Shown here in pieces: positions 10,079 through 23,000 of a DNA stretch of 64,000 bases (position 1 is the stretch's first letter; each line of letters opens with the position of its first letter). The translations under genes and the position numbers were made by a program. The stretch covers positions 104,098,661 through 104,162,660 of the forward strand of contig NC_073746.1 of NCBI RefSeq assembly GCF_029784135.1, read 5' to 3'. Source of the stretch: Toxorhynchites rutilus septentrionalis. Taxonomy: Eukaryota > Arthropoda > Insecta > Diptera > Culicidae. Below the pieces are notes generated by a model, which was not told the DNA's origin, made no database searches, and saw only the letters and a program-made list of their open reading frames with translations.

Positions 10079-11661
10079 CTAGCTGACCCGACAAACTTCG
10101 TCCCGCCCAAAAATGGTTTCTTGTTATCAATACCTTCAAACATTCACGTTTTCTTACTAAGCGCAAGTTCATGAGTCCAATCGCAGAACTGTTCATTGAT
10201 TGATCTTCTAATCGACTCCGTTAAATTTACCTTTTACTAAAAAATTCTTAGTATTTGTACCAAAACTCATCATTATAATATCAGATTATTTTCAGACACA
10301 ATTCTCGTTCAAGGTTTTTCAACAACTTGCAACTTAGTTTTCGAGCCATGCACAAATTTGTCTCTCATTTGTATGGCAGCTCCCCCTTAGAGAGGGGGTG
10401 GAGTGTCTAACCACCGTGAAAACATTTATTGCACCTTAAAACCTTCATATGCCAAATTTGGTTTCGTTTGCTTGAATAATTTTTGAGTAATGTAGAAATT
10501 TGTGTTTCATTTGTATGTTATCTTTGTTCGAAACTGGAAATGGATTTTAATGTGATGAAACGCACTCCTATATTTTCTTCTATCTATACCAAAAAAAAGG
10601 ATCGCCGGATGTGTTGATAAGAGCAGAACTCGAGGAAGGAATTGTCCGATTAAGGGCTTTCTTAATTCATATTTTCTGTATAAAACATTTATTCCATGTA
10701 ACGGAGTAACATGATATTTACAAGTGGTTGAAAAATCTTGAACGAAAATAATCTGATATTATAATGATTAATGATAATGAGTTTTGTTAGAAATACTAGG
10801 AATTTTATAGTAAAAGGTAAATTCAACGGGGTCGATTAGAAGATCAATCAATGAACAGTTCTGCGATTGGACCCATGAACTTGCTCATTGTAAGAAAATG
10901 TGAATGTTTGATGGTATTGATAACAAAAATCAAATTTTGGGCGGGACGAAGGTTGCCGGGTCAGCTAGTGCATACATAAAAATGGAGTGATGTCTGTCTG
11001 TCTTTCTGTCTGTTTGACTCTTATAGACTCGGAAACTACTGATCCGATCGACATGAAAATTGGTATGTAGGGGTTTTTGGGTCGGGGAAGGTTCTTATGA
11101 TAGTTTAAGACCCCACCCCCTCTTTAAGGGGAGGCTGTCATACAAGTGAAACTCAAATTTCTGCATTACTCGATAATTAATCAAGCAAACGAAATAAAAT
11201 TTGGCATGTGGAGGTTTTAGGATGCAATAATTGTTTCTATGGTGTTTAGATACTCCTCAACCCTCTCTTAGGGGGGCTGCCATACAAATGAAATACAAAT
11301 TTCTGCATTACTCGAGAATTAATCAAGCAAAAGAAACCAAATTTGGCATGTGGAGGTTTTAGGGTGCAATAAATTTTTCTACGGTGGTTAGACACTCCAC
11401 CCCTCTCTTCAAGGGGGAACTGCCATACAAATGAAACACAAACTTCTGCAAAACTCAAAAACTAATCAATCAAATGGAGCCAAATTTGGCATGTGATGGT
11501 TTTCGAATATGAGAAATGTTTCTATGATGGTTTGACACCTCTCCCTTCTCTGAAATGGAGAGGGGATGCCGTAAAAATAATACACATATTTCAACCAAAC
11601 ATGACAATTGATGTCATAAAACGCACTCCTATGTCTTCTTCTATCTATATAAATAAAAATG
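10079..11661. mobile_element. Cluster of Helitron fragments
   Basis: A minus-strand Helitron 3' end lies at 10079-10110 (reverse complement of GCGGGACGAAGTTTG and GGGTCAGCTAG). A plus-strand 3' end at 10940-10967 reads GGTTGCCGGGTCAGCTAG. Immediately after it a new 5' end begins (ATAAAAATGGAGTGATGTCT, then a GTCTGTCT run and GACTCTTATAGACTCGG), followed to about 11600 by about four copies of the 143-bp repeat best seen in the Helitron at 54150. 5'-TC and CTAG-3' ends without inverted repeats fit Helitrons. Segments 10079-10405 and 10700-10970 are inverted copies of each other. No Rep/helicase frame was found, so these are non-autonomous pieces. Confidence 0.7.
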
Positions 11662-11833
11662 GCCCCCTCTAAACTCGAGTAAACCGCGAGTAATCGGTTT
11701 TCCACCTTACTAACCATAGTGTTAGGAAAATTATTTATGTATAGTTTTAAAACATATACTTAAGAATTCGGCTCCTTTAAACTAATGTAACTGAGCCTGT
11801 AAAAATAAACGATTTATATAAAAAATAAAAAAA
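11662..11833 (+). mobile_element. 5'-truncated non-LTR retrotransposon tail (copy E)
   Basis: About 170 bp matching the 3' UTR of the intact copy: AACTCGAG, CGCGAGTAATCGG, then AACTGAGCCTGTAAAAATAA and an A-rich tail. It is flanked by a 13-bp direct repeat ATAAATAAAAATG at 11649-11661 and 11834-11846, a convincing target-site duplication. Insertion was into the junction between Helitron sequence and the arm of the unidentified transposon. Confidence 0.8.
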
Positions 11834-11845
11834 ATAAATAAAAAT

Positions 11846-12110
11846 GCTCACTTGCCTTTTTGTATGCTGTTCTTTGGATACGTAACAGAAATTCAACTTC
11901 GTGATACATTTGTCGTTTTGTTTAACTGCCCAATCATAAAACTCTAGTGCTGTTTGGATTGTGTTTCCGTGATCTTGGGCAAGACTTGCTCTCTTAGCCA
12001 TTCGTTTTAGAGTCCCTCCTATTGCATCACAGGGTCCTTTCCCGTGAGAGGTAGCAAAGAAATGCGATTTTGCTTCTAGCCCGTAAACTTTTTTGAATTT
12101 ACACAAACTG
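11846..12110 (-). pseudogene. Fragment of an unidentified transposon protein with SHGKGPCD motif
   Basis: The minus-strand translation contains SHFFATSHGKGPCDAIGG, TLKRMAKRASL, TALEFYDWAVKQNDKC and KLNFCYVSKEQHTK. The motif S-H-G-K-G-x-C-D-x-x-G-G-x-x-K-R recurs, to my recollection, in transposon-like predicted proteins of many animals, but I cannot name the superfamily safely. The same protein segment occurs on the plus strand at 13150-13330, so both belong to the inverted pair. The frame is a partial C-terminal piece and is cut by the retrotransposon insertion at 11662-11833. Confidence 0.6.
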
Positions 12111-12218
12111 GCAAATTCTTTTTGTTTTTGTAGTGTGCTGCCGATGGAGCGGACATGAAAGTCATTTTAGTAAAATCGATTATTTTTCTGACAAATTCTA
12201 TCAAATTCTAGCAAAATG

Positions 12219-12836
12219 TAGAAATTTGTGTTCCATTTGTATGTTATCTTTGTTCGAAACTGGAAATGGATTTTAATGTGATGAAACGCACTCCTATATT
12301 TTCTTCTATCTATACCAAAAAAAGGATCGCCGGATGTGTTGATAAGAGCAGAACTCGAGGAAGGAATTGTCCGATTAAGGGCTTTCTTAATTCATATTTT
12401 CTGTATAAAACATTTATTCCATGTAACGGAGTAACATGATATTTACAAGTGGTTGAAAAATCTTGAACGAAAATAATCTGATATTATAATGATTAATGAT
12501 AATGAGTTTTGTTAGAAATACTAGGAATTTTATAGTAAAAGGTAAATTCAACGGGGTCGATTAGAAGATCAATCAATGAACAGTTCTGCGATTGGACCCA
12601 TGAACTTGCTCATTGTAAGAAAATGTGAATGTTTGATGGTATTGATAACAAAAATCAAATTTTGGGCGGGACGAAGGTTGCCGGGTCAGCTAGTGCATAC
12701 ATAAAAATGGAGTGATGTCTGTCTGTCTTTCTGTCTGTTTGACTCTTATAGACTCGGAAACTACTGATCCGATCGACATGAAAATTGGTATGTAGGGGTT
12801 TTTGGGTCGGGGAAGGTTCTTATGATAGTTTAAGGC
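12219..12836 (+). repeat. Direct duplication of 10495-11110 (Helitron junction)
   Basis: The ~615-bp block from GTAGAAATTTGTGT to CTTATGATAGTTTAAG is repeated almost base for base from 10495-11110, including the CTAG 3' end and the adjoining 5' end of the next Helitron. The flanks differ on both sides. Because the copy spans a junction between two Helitron pieces, it was duplicated as a composite. Confidence 0.82.
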
Positions 12837-13149
12837 TCACAGTCACAGTGTAGTGTGTTATAACTTCTGAAATAACTATAAAGCTTACGTTTTCTAGTTA
12901 ACCGTCTTTTTGGTGGAATATTTCAAATGGGTGAATAGTTGCTTGCGAGTTATTCCAGTGATAACCCTGTGCCGCATTTTGGATTATGAATGAATAATTC
13001 TCTGAAAAATCACAAATTACTATTGCTTTGTCCTTTTTTTTTTATTTCGCAAAACAGCAGACTGCTGTTTGTGAATAACTTCATTGTCTAATTTATCAAC
13101 AAAATACGGCACAAATTCATGGATTGGTTAGAATTGATTAATTGATGAT

Positions 13150-13330
13150 TTCGAAACACAATCCAAACAGCATTAGACGTCTATAATTGGGCAGTTGAAC
13201 AAAATGACAAATCTATCACGAAGTTGAATTTCTGTTACGTATCCAAAGAAGAGCATACAAAAAAGGCAAATGAGCTTGAGGAACCATCCAATCACGCGAA
13301 AACAATTTCGGGAACACAAACATTTAATTG
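13150..13330 (+). pseudogene. Second fragment of the SHGKG-type transposon protein
   Basis: The plus-strand translation gives TALDVYNWAVEQNDKS, ITKLNFCYVSKEEHTKKANE and a short continuation, paralleling 11846-12110 on the other strand. It runs into the terminal region at 13470-13930, so it marks the 3' end of the transposon gene. No catalytic domain is preserved. Confidence 0.55.
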
Positions 13331-13469
13331 CTTTATTCCTGTGGATGAATTTCCTCTAAAACCTCTACAACACTCATTAAACATTATTATTATTATTTTA
13401 ATTTTTTTTTATTTTGGGTGGCTTTCTGCACTGAAAAAAGAAATAAACTTAATTTCAATAAAATATTGA

Positions 13470-13930
13470 ATAAGTTTCTGTTAGAAAAACTTTTTTGCCT
13501 TAAATACGCACAAGTTGCAATGTATGGAAAAAATATAGGACACATATTTACATTTACTACCATTTCATCAAAATCTGAGATGACCATTTTGAGAAAATAG
13601 ACTTTTGGTTTTTAAAATCGATTTTTTTTCAGTGTAGAATTTAAAAAAAATATTTTTCCAGTAATTTTTTTTCTGAAAGTTCAATTATTTTTCTAAAACT
13701 CTTCCTTAGATCACTTTTTTGTAGGACTGTAGGAGACCATTTTCGAGTAAAAAAAATTATAAACAAAAGGTTAAAAGTATTTGGCCTTTCCATATGTTAG
13801 TCTAGATAAATTTTCGGAAAACTAAGTATACCAAATTGCTTACTTAATTATGGTCTTCACACCCAGAAAGTTTCATCAAGTTCTGAGAGGGTCATGCCAA
13901 TCCCATAGACGGGTTGGCGCGAAATCCGTC
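13470..13930 (+). repeat. Right inverted arm of the unidentified transposon
   Basis: Diverged reverse complement of 9580-10020. The shared core ends near GGTTGGCGCGAAATCCGTC at 13912-13930. The open frame at 13850-14374 that starts inside it has no recognisable family. Confidence 0.7.
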
Positions 13931-13969
13931 TCTTGCAATTCGCTATCGCGTCAAATTTCCCAGAATAGT

Positions 13970-15280
13970 CAGAATGACCTAGGCTTGTTTTACTGGAAAA
14001 CTACCATATCAACACATCGTAAATTTCATCCTTGCCTTGCTGAAAATGTGGTCACGAGTATGCATCCGCTGCTCTCGGAAAAACTTTTTTTTTGTTCGGC
14101 TCGTATCTGTAGTTCCTATGAAATGTCCTGTTCAAAGTTGTACACTTTATCTTATCAGTTTTACTTTTTCGATAGCATATTTGTAAGAGCTAGCCCGAGC
14201 GCTCGGTACAGCTGTGTACATGTTGATGTGGTCATCCATGCAGTATGCGGTTTTCTCGTTCTGAGGATGAGATCGGATGCACGGTTCGACCGCTTCTGCT
14301 GCTGTCTGTCGTGTTTGTGGTCAATGTATGTGGTTCAAAGGATATCCGCGCGACAGGGATACCCCAGCTGCTGATCTGCAATGTTTGATAAGCCATTAGG
14401 TGTAGCGGGGATTTTCTCGTGGCAGTAGAGAATGATTGTGAAAACTATGCCTCTTCGTTTTCGGCTGTATCACAAGTATTTGTTGATACGAGCTGAAGGA
14501 ATCCTGCTAGTTGGAATGTTTGCGGAATTCGTCGGCAAGCATGTGCGGAATATTTGATCAATGAACAGTAGTAAAAGAGTCGATTCATTATCTAGCGAAG
14601 GAACAATCTTTTAACTAGAAAGCATCATTGATCTGATTTGCTGTGTAGGATAATTCATTTGTAAATATGAGTATCAAATACTCGAGCGAGTGAATTTCCA
14701 GATTTCTAATGAGCAATATCGATTCCATGTTTTCTCGGATTAAATCTCAATCAGTACACCCAGTATTCTCATAAATTGTTCGTACAACGGAGCACATCCT
14801 TAGACTTGATTCTTTTTTGCATCCATCTCTCTCTCCATCCACACAAAGTCCCGAGACAGAATCACAAGCAGTTATGTTGTTCAATCAACAGGAACGGAAC
14901 GATGGTTTATGCACTGAACGACGTCTGGATTCAACATTTCATTTGAATATGAAGTGTGCTCGTTTCCAAATGTTCAATTCCTGGGATTTCTACAGTCGAA
15001 AAATTACTTTCCTTCAATCTTAATTCCGATGCAATTCGATGGATGCTGTATTTGATGGGAATCGCCGTGAGTTTACTACATCAATAAATTTTTGACACAG
15101 GGAATTGAATTTTCAACGATGAATATCTTTTGGCGTCGACACATAGATGGAACATGACAAGAATTTGTGTGGTCTAAGATTGAAGAACTGCAGCCTCTAC
15201 TACTAGTAGACTGAAGAACTTTTAACTAGAAATAAACTCAACAGTTAAGTGAACTATACATTCAAACCGATACAGTGGTT
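13970..15280. other. Gene-less stretch
   Basis: No gene, RNA or repeat terminus recognised. The open frames are short and unlike any family I know. Slightly GC-richer islands near 14190-14370 could be single-copy DNA. Confidence 0.4.
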
Positions 15281-15627
15281 CTCAGATTTCCATGAAAAGT
15301 GGTAGTTTTGTTCTTTGTCGCCAAATATTAGACCCGCATTTTTTTATTTTTTTGCTAGGATGACCATTTCCATTTTAGAGTGGTCCAAAAAATTAATTTT
15401 TTCCATTTTTCCCAAAAATGACTTTTTTCAAAAATTCATAACTTTTGAACCACTGAACCGATTTAGATGACCGACATATCAAATCAAATTTTATTCGCAT
15501 AGGTCTAGTCTTGTCACATTGGAATATAGAAACTAAAACTTGAAACATGTTTAATTTGCAGAATTGTATGAATAAGCACTAGTTACTTATAATTTAGTTT
15601 TTTGGAAAAGCATTTGATTTTCATGCA

Positions 15628-17431
15628 CCAACCCTTGAAAAGGGCGTGTTCAAAAAACTACATAATTATATTTGAAATATTTTAAGTTTTCACTCAACCA
15701 AACTTCAATGTCTAAATACCATTGAATGAATAATTAAATACGTTGACGTCTCGATTTTATTTCGCTCAGAGAAAAAAATTCGAGTGGTATAATTGAGATT
15801 CGAAACAGATATTTTTTCTAATCAAAAATGTATTTTTCTCCTTCAATACCGTTTTGTCTCAAATTCCGAACACTTAAGCTTTGATGTCCATTGAAAAATG
15901 GTTATTTTTTGGGGAATTAATTTGATTTTTGGATACAATTATTTACAAATACATATGCATGATGAAAAACTAAAAATATGTTAAATCACATTTGTCTCAA
16001 ATTCCGAACACCTCTTTTGTCACTGACTGATCTTCCGAATACGTTTGTCTCAAATTCCGAACAGCAAAAATGCAATTTCATAACTAAAAATTATAACTTT
16101 TGAACTACTGGACCGATTCAGATGATCGATATATCAAGTTAAAAACAATAAGCTATAAGCTTGTTTGTAAAAATATTATACTCGCGAAACAATTGGATTT
16201 TGTTTTCGTTATAGTTTACCTGGATTAGGGACCAGAGGCGCTATATTTTTTATATTTTCTCTTGAAGGTTGTGGTTGTTTTTTAACATAAGATTTTTTTA
16301 TCGTTTTTGAGTTATGATATTTGAAAGTTAACCGATGGTCTGAAAAATCAACTTTTCCTTTTTTCTGTGAATGACTTTTTTTTCAAGAAAGAAGAAGCTT
16401 TCAAGAAAAAATATCAAAATATAGCGATCCTTAAACCATGTAAACTAAAAAAAACAACTATAATCAATAATTAAGAAAACTTGACAGAATTGGCTGTACA
16501 TCTAAAAGTACGCTACGTAAGACGATTTTGTTGCTTGTGTTTGAAAAATGAGAAAAAATGTGTTTGATATATTTTATATTTTATATGAAACATTCAAAAT
16601 GGTAGATATAAGAAACATGTTGAGGGTAAAAAGCTTAAAAGTTAATGAATTTAAAGTTGTTTTTTTATTAATCCGTTTATTTTTACAGGCTCAGTTACAT
16701 AGGTTTAAAGAAGCCACGCTCTTAACTACATTTTTACTAGAAAATATTAACATGTTTCCTTAATTCTATGGTTAATAAAATAGGAAACCGAATACTCGAC
16801 TCGACTCGACTCGACTCGAGTTTAGAAGGGTGTCACATTTTCATTAGGAAAAGGATGGAATGTAAGGAGATTGTAACAATGTTTACACTCACACTCATAT
16901 TTACATTCACATTCTCATTCACACTTACACTTCACACTCAATTCACAAAAACTATCCTTACATCTAATATGTATTTACAATTTAACTTACTCTAATGTTA
17001 ATTGGAAGGGAACCGATAGCTCGCGAAGGACGAAAAGGAGGGGAAAAGGATGTAAGAACAATCACACTCGAAGATCGATAGCTTTAAGGAAAACATTTAT
17101 TTGGGACATGTAATCAAGATCTAACCGAGCCAACACATCTCTCACCGGCACATTGGGCTGCTTTCCTCGAGCCCGAAGGGAGTTTTCTAAATGCGATCTG
17201 GCGACAAGATACAACTCGCACGACCAAACAACGTGTTCGATGTCGTGGTAACCTCGGCCACAAACGCAGATATTGTTGCCGGCCAGATTGAAACGAAAGA
17301 GTAGCGCGTCTAACGAACAGTGATTGGACATGAGTCGGGAGAAGGTGCGAATAAAGTCCCGACTCAAGTCCAGACTTTTGAACCATGGTTTGAGGCTAAC
17401 CTTAGGGGTAATTGAGTGAAACCACAGGCCC
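15628..17431 (+). repeat. Left arm of a 1.8-kb inverted duplication
   Basis: Reverse complement of 18743-20534. By eye the arms differ by about five substitutions and one 12-bp indel (extra bases near 15770-15785 in this arm). The arm holds about 1.03 kb of DNA outside the retrotransposon (15628-16659) plus its last ~770 bp. Because flanking DNA beyond the target-site repeat is copied too, this is a segmental inverted duplication and not two insertions. Within the arm GTCTCAAATTCCGAACA occurs three times (15856, 15991, 16042). Confidence 0.92.
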
Positions 17432-18422
17432 AATTTATCTTCGTTCCATTTTCGTTGCCAGTTAGCGATGGTATTTTTACGGACTAAAAATGTGAAGGGA
17501 CCCAGACAAAGGTGATGACATAACAGCGTCTGGATAAAGCACTCAAAATTTCTCGTATTCTCTCAAGGAAGTACGGCGAGTGCTTTTCCGGCCTCACTGA
17601 ACGGATAGCTTCGACAGAGCTGAGACTATCCGTTACAATGTAATAGTATTCAACAGGTCGTGGGGCGACGTTGTCCAGCGTCCAATGAATTGCTGCCAAT
17701 TCTGCAATATACACTGAGCAAGGATTCTGAAGACTGTGGGAGGTGCTGAAAATTTCGTTGAACACTCCAAATCCTGTGGACTCATTCATAGAGGACCCAT
17801 CAGTAAAGTACATATTATCACAATTGATACGCCCATACTTTGCATTGAAGATCGTAGGAACGATCCCCGATAGAAGATAATCTGGAATTTCATGAATTTT
17901 CTCCTTCATGAACAGATCAAAATGTACAGAGGAATTGAGGTAGTCAGGGAAACAAACACGGCTGGGAATATACGAAGAAGGATCAACTTGCATGGAGATG
18001 AATTCATGATACGAACTCATGAATCCGGAGTGAAAATTTAGCTCGATCAGCTGCTAAAAATTTCCAATCACCAATGGGCTCATGACCTTACCACCGGATG
18101 AGGAACTGAAGAGATAATAAATTGAAGCAATCTTTTAGTGGGAGTACGCCTGCCAGAACCTCGAGACTCATGGTATGCGTTGAGGGCATACATCCCAACG
18201 CGATACGGAGACAAAGATACTGAACTCGCTCGAGTTTAATGAGGTGTGTTTTGGCAGCTGATTGAAAACAGAAACTGCCATACTCCATCACTGAGAGAAT
18301 AGTTGATCGATACAACATTATAAGATTCTGAATGGGCTCCCCACCAGGTGCCGGTAATTGTACGGAGGAAGTTCATTCTTTGTTGGAAGTTTTTACTCAG
18401 ATACCTAATATGGGCCCCACAA
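16660..18422 (-). mobile_element. 5'-truncated non-LTR retrotransposon copy B1
   Basis: This minus-strand copy belongs to the same family as 43886-50030. It keeps the end of the reverse-transcriptase region, RNase H, the C-terminal C/H-rich motif and the 3' UTR, ending in a short A-run (T-run at 16660-16666). A 13-bp near-identical direct repeat, GAATTTAAAGTTG at 16647-16659 and GAATTTAAAATTG at 18423-18435, marks the target-site duplication. Simple CGACT repeats occur in the 3' UTR at 16800-16820. Confidence 0.88.
17062..18422 (-). pseudogene. ORF2 remnant of copy B1 (RNase H and C-terminus)
   Basis: Recognisable blocks in order on the minus strand: ILSVMEYGSFCFQSAAKTHL near 18310; MSSYHEFISMQVDPSSYIP near 18010; the RNase H domain with YFTDGSSMNESTG, YIAELAAIHWTLD and IVTDSLSSVEAI; then VWVPSH. 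About 40 codons are missing after VWVPSH, including the last RNase H aspartate region present in the intact copy (NERADSLAK). The frame resumes as NTIANWQRKW and ends with the CVCGRGYHDIEHVVWSC motif and a stop at 17062. Frameshifts near 18080 also break it. Confidence 0.88.
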
Positions 18423-18435
18423 GAATTTAAAATTG

Positions 18436-18742
18436 TTGTTATTAATTTTATCCCAAAAATGCATAATAAACTTGATTGTTTCTATAAATCAAAATGAAGC
18501 TCTCTAAACGCTCTATAATTTGTTCTTCGACATCTCACTTCTATTTTTTTCAAATTCCGCTACAATATCATTCTAAACAATTCCCGGTGAGCCTTTAATA
18601 AGAATCTTTAAAAAACACGATTTATACTCTATTGCACTTAAAATAACCACCTTATAATTATTTTTTTTTACTTTAAATTTTATAATTTTGGAATATGATT
18701 TTTTCAAGAAAAAAGTAATTCTTTAAAGTTAGGGTGGTTATG
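18436..18742. other. Spacer between inverted arms, gene-less
   Basis: AT-rich DNA upstream of the B1 insertion site and not part of either arm. No feature recognised. Confidence 0.5.
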
Positions 18743-19514
18743 GGGCCTGTGGTTTCACTCAATTACCCCTAAGGTTAGCCTCAAACCATGGTTCAAAAGT
18801 CTGGACTTGAGTCGGGACTTTATTCGCACCTTCTCCCGACTCATGTCCAATCACTGTTCGTTAGACGCGCTACTCTTTCGTTTCAATCTGGCCGGCAACA
18901 ATATCTGCGTTTGTGGCCGAGGTTACCACGACATCGAACACGTTGTTTGGTCGTGCGAGTTGTATCTTGTCGCCAGATCGAATTTAGAAAACTCCCTTCG
19001 GGCTCGAGGAAAGCAGCCCAATGTGCCGGTGAGAGATGTGTTGGCTCGGTTAGATCTTGATTACATGTCCCAAATAAATGTTTTCCTTGAAGCTATCGAT
19101 CTTCGAGTGTGATTGTTCTTACATCCTTTTCCCCTCCTTTTCGTCCTTCGCGAGCTATCGGTTCCCTTCCAATTAACATTAGAGTAAGTTAAATTGTAAA
19201 TACATATTAGATGTAAGGATAGTTTTTGTGAATTGAGTGTGAAGTGTAAGTGTGAATGAGAATGTGAATGTAAATATGAGTGTGAGTGTGAACATTGTTA
19301 CAATCTCCTTACATTCCATCCTTTTCCTAATGAAAATGTGACACCCTTCTAAACTCGAGTCGAGTCGAGTCGAGTCGAGTATTCGGTTTCCTATTTTATT
19401 AACCATAGAATTAAGGAAACATGTTAATATTTTCTAGTAAAAATGTAGTTAAGAGCGTGGCTTCTTTAAACCTATGTAACTGAGCCTGTAAAAATAAACG
19501 GATTAATAAAAAAA
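18743..19514 (+). mobile_element. Duplicated tail of the non-LTR element (copy B2)
   Basis: Contains the C-terminal part of ORF2 (CVCGRGYHDIEHVVWSC near 18910-18960, stop at 19110-19112) and the 3' UTR. It has no independent target-site repeat. It arose with the inverted duplication and not by a separate retrotransposition. Confidence 0.88.
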
Positions 19515-20534
19515 CAACTTTAAATTCATTAACTTTTAAGCTTTTTACCCTCAACATGTTTCTTATATCTACCATTTTGAATGTTTCATATAAAATATAA
19601 AATATATCAAACACATTTTTTCTCATTTTTCAAACACAAGCAACAAAATCGTCTTACGTAGCGTACTTTTAGATGTACAGCCAATTCTGTCAAGTTTTCT
19701 TAATTATTGATTATAGTTGTTTTTTTTAGTTTACATGGTTTAAGGATCGCTATATTTTGATATTTTTTCTTGAAAGCTTCTTCTTTCTTGAAAAAAAAGT
19801 CATTCACAGAAAAAAGGAAAAGTTGATTTTTCAGACCATCGGTTAACTTTCAAATATCATAACTCAAAAACGATAAAAAAATCTTATGTTAAAAAACAAC
19901 CACAACCTTCAAGAGAAAATATAAAAAATATAGCGCCTCTGGTCCCTAATCCAGGTAAACTATAACGAAAACAAAATCCAATTGTTTCGCGAGTATAATA
20001 TTTTTACAAACAAGCTTATAGCTTATTGTTTTTAACTTGATATATCGATCATCTGAATCGGTCCAGTAGTTCAAAAGTTATAATTTTTAGTTATGAAATT
20101 GCATTTTTGCTGTTCGGAATTTGAGACAAACGTATTCGGAAGATCAGTCAGTGACAAAAGAGGTGTTCGGAATTTGAGACAAATGTGATTTAACATATTT
20201 TTAGTTTTTCATCATGCATATGTATTTGTAAATAATTGTATCCAAAAATCAAATTAATTCCCCAAAAAATAACCATTTTTCAATGGACATCAAAGCTTAA
20301 GTGTTCGGAATTTGAGACAAAACGGTATTGAGGGAGAAAAATACATTTTTGATTAGAAAAAATATCTGTTTCGAATCTCAATTATACCACTCGAATTTTT
20401 AATAAAATCGAGACGTCAACGTATTTAATTATTCATTCAATGGTATTTAGACATTGAAGTTTGGTTGAGTGAAAACTTAAAATATTTCAAGTATAATTAT
20501 GTAGTTTTTTGAACACGCCCTTTTCAAGGGTTGG
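18743..20534 (-). repeat. Right arm of the 1.8-kb inverted duplication
   Basis: Reverse complement of 15628-17431. The inner edge falls inside the retrotransposon at GGGCCTGTGG; the outer edge stops at CAAGGGTTGG, exactly where a (TA)n tract begins. The retained element tail spans 18743-19514 on the plus strand. Its reading frame differs from the left arm by at least two amino acids (N for H and E for K). Confidence 0.92.
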
Positions 20535-22380
<1,846 letters not shown>

Positions 22381-22394
22381 GTATTATGCAGGGA

Positions 22395-22520
22395 GAGTCA
22401 TGGTGTGGGGATCTATGGCTACATCCATGACAAGGAGGTAAGCCTCCTGGGTCATGATTCCATCGATGAACTCAAGTTTTCCAACGCCGGATGTAGCCAT
22501 AGATCCCCACACCATGACTC
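22395..22520. repeat. Perfect 32-bp inverted repeat inside the Tc1 fragment
   Basis: 22395-22426 and 22489-22520 are exact reverse complements; both encode the MVWGSMATS part of the transposase in opposite directions. The 62-bp spacer carries more transposase sequence on the minus strand only. Confidence 0.9.
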
Positions 22521-22600
22521 TACCTGTATAAAAAAAAGCATGCTCAGTTGGTTGAAAAATCAATATTGGTAAAGTTACTCACCACCGCCATGCTTGACTA
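22427..22600 (-). pseudogene. Tc1-like transposase fragment with intron-like gap
   Basis: On the minus strand 22599-22583 encodes VKHGG. After a 59-nt gap 22523-22430 encodes GRVMVWGSMATSGVGKLEF and IDGIMTQEAYL. That is the order seen in Tc1 transposases between the first and second catalytic aspartates (VKHGGGSVMVWG, then FIDGxMxxExYL). The gap 22582-22524 begins GTGAGTAA and ends TTTTATACAG, like a normal insect intron, and joining phases fit. The fragment's downstream side folds into an inverted repeat with 22395-22426. No catalytic aspartate is present. Confidence 0.68.
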
Positions 22601-22791
22601 AACTCTGATAAACTGTTTGCATACTGTATAACGTTAAAGTTTAGTAAATTTACATTTAAAAATGAAACTTTTGAAATTTGAGTCTGTTCGGAATTTGAGA
22701 CGAAACGATATGTATGATTTCAACACTATTTTTCCGGGACGTATTGATTTATAAATATTTATTAAATTATTCATCACAAGAGTACGTAATG

Positions 22792-23000
22792 TGCTGCTGT
22801 GGCCGAGTGGCTGGCGTCACACATTATCATGCACTTGCACGACTTGCACTGTGCTTTGCGCTTGCTGAGCTTGCCACTCAGAATTAACTCGAGGCGTGAT
22901 ATTTGCCATAAGAAATCTCAACTAAGAATCAATAAATGACGCAAGTTAATACTTACGTTGAGACGGCAAACATTTTCTTTAGGAACGTTAGTGCAATAAA
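22792..23000 (+). mobile_element. tRNA-derived SINE, Feilai-like, degraded
   Basis: The tRNA-like head has GGCCGAGTGGCTGGCGTCAC (A-box area) but the B-box region is deleted. The body motifs GCTTGCCACTCAGAAT, AAATCTCAACTAAG, TACGTTGAGACGGC and AGGAACGTTAGTGC match the other SINE copies in this window. Confidence 0.78.

Noticed and set aside
13850..14374. 174-codon plus-strand protein
   Set aside because: It starts inside a transposon terminal region and has no family resemblance; probably a chance frame.
16660..19514. Two independent retrotransposon insertions in opposite directions
   Set aside because: More than 1 kb of DNA beyond the target-site repeat is shared between the arms, so the second copy came with the flank.
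15628..20534. Inverted duplication as a simple assembly artefact
   Set aside because: The arms carry several substitutions and a 12-bp indel, which a duplicated contig end would not show. Long reads would still settle it.
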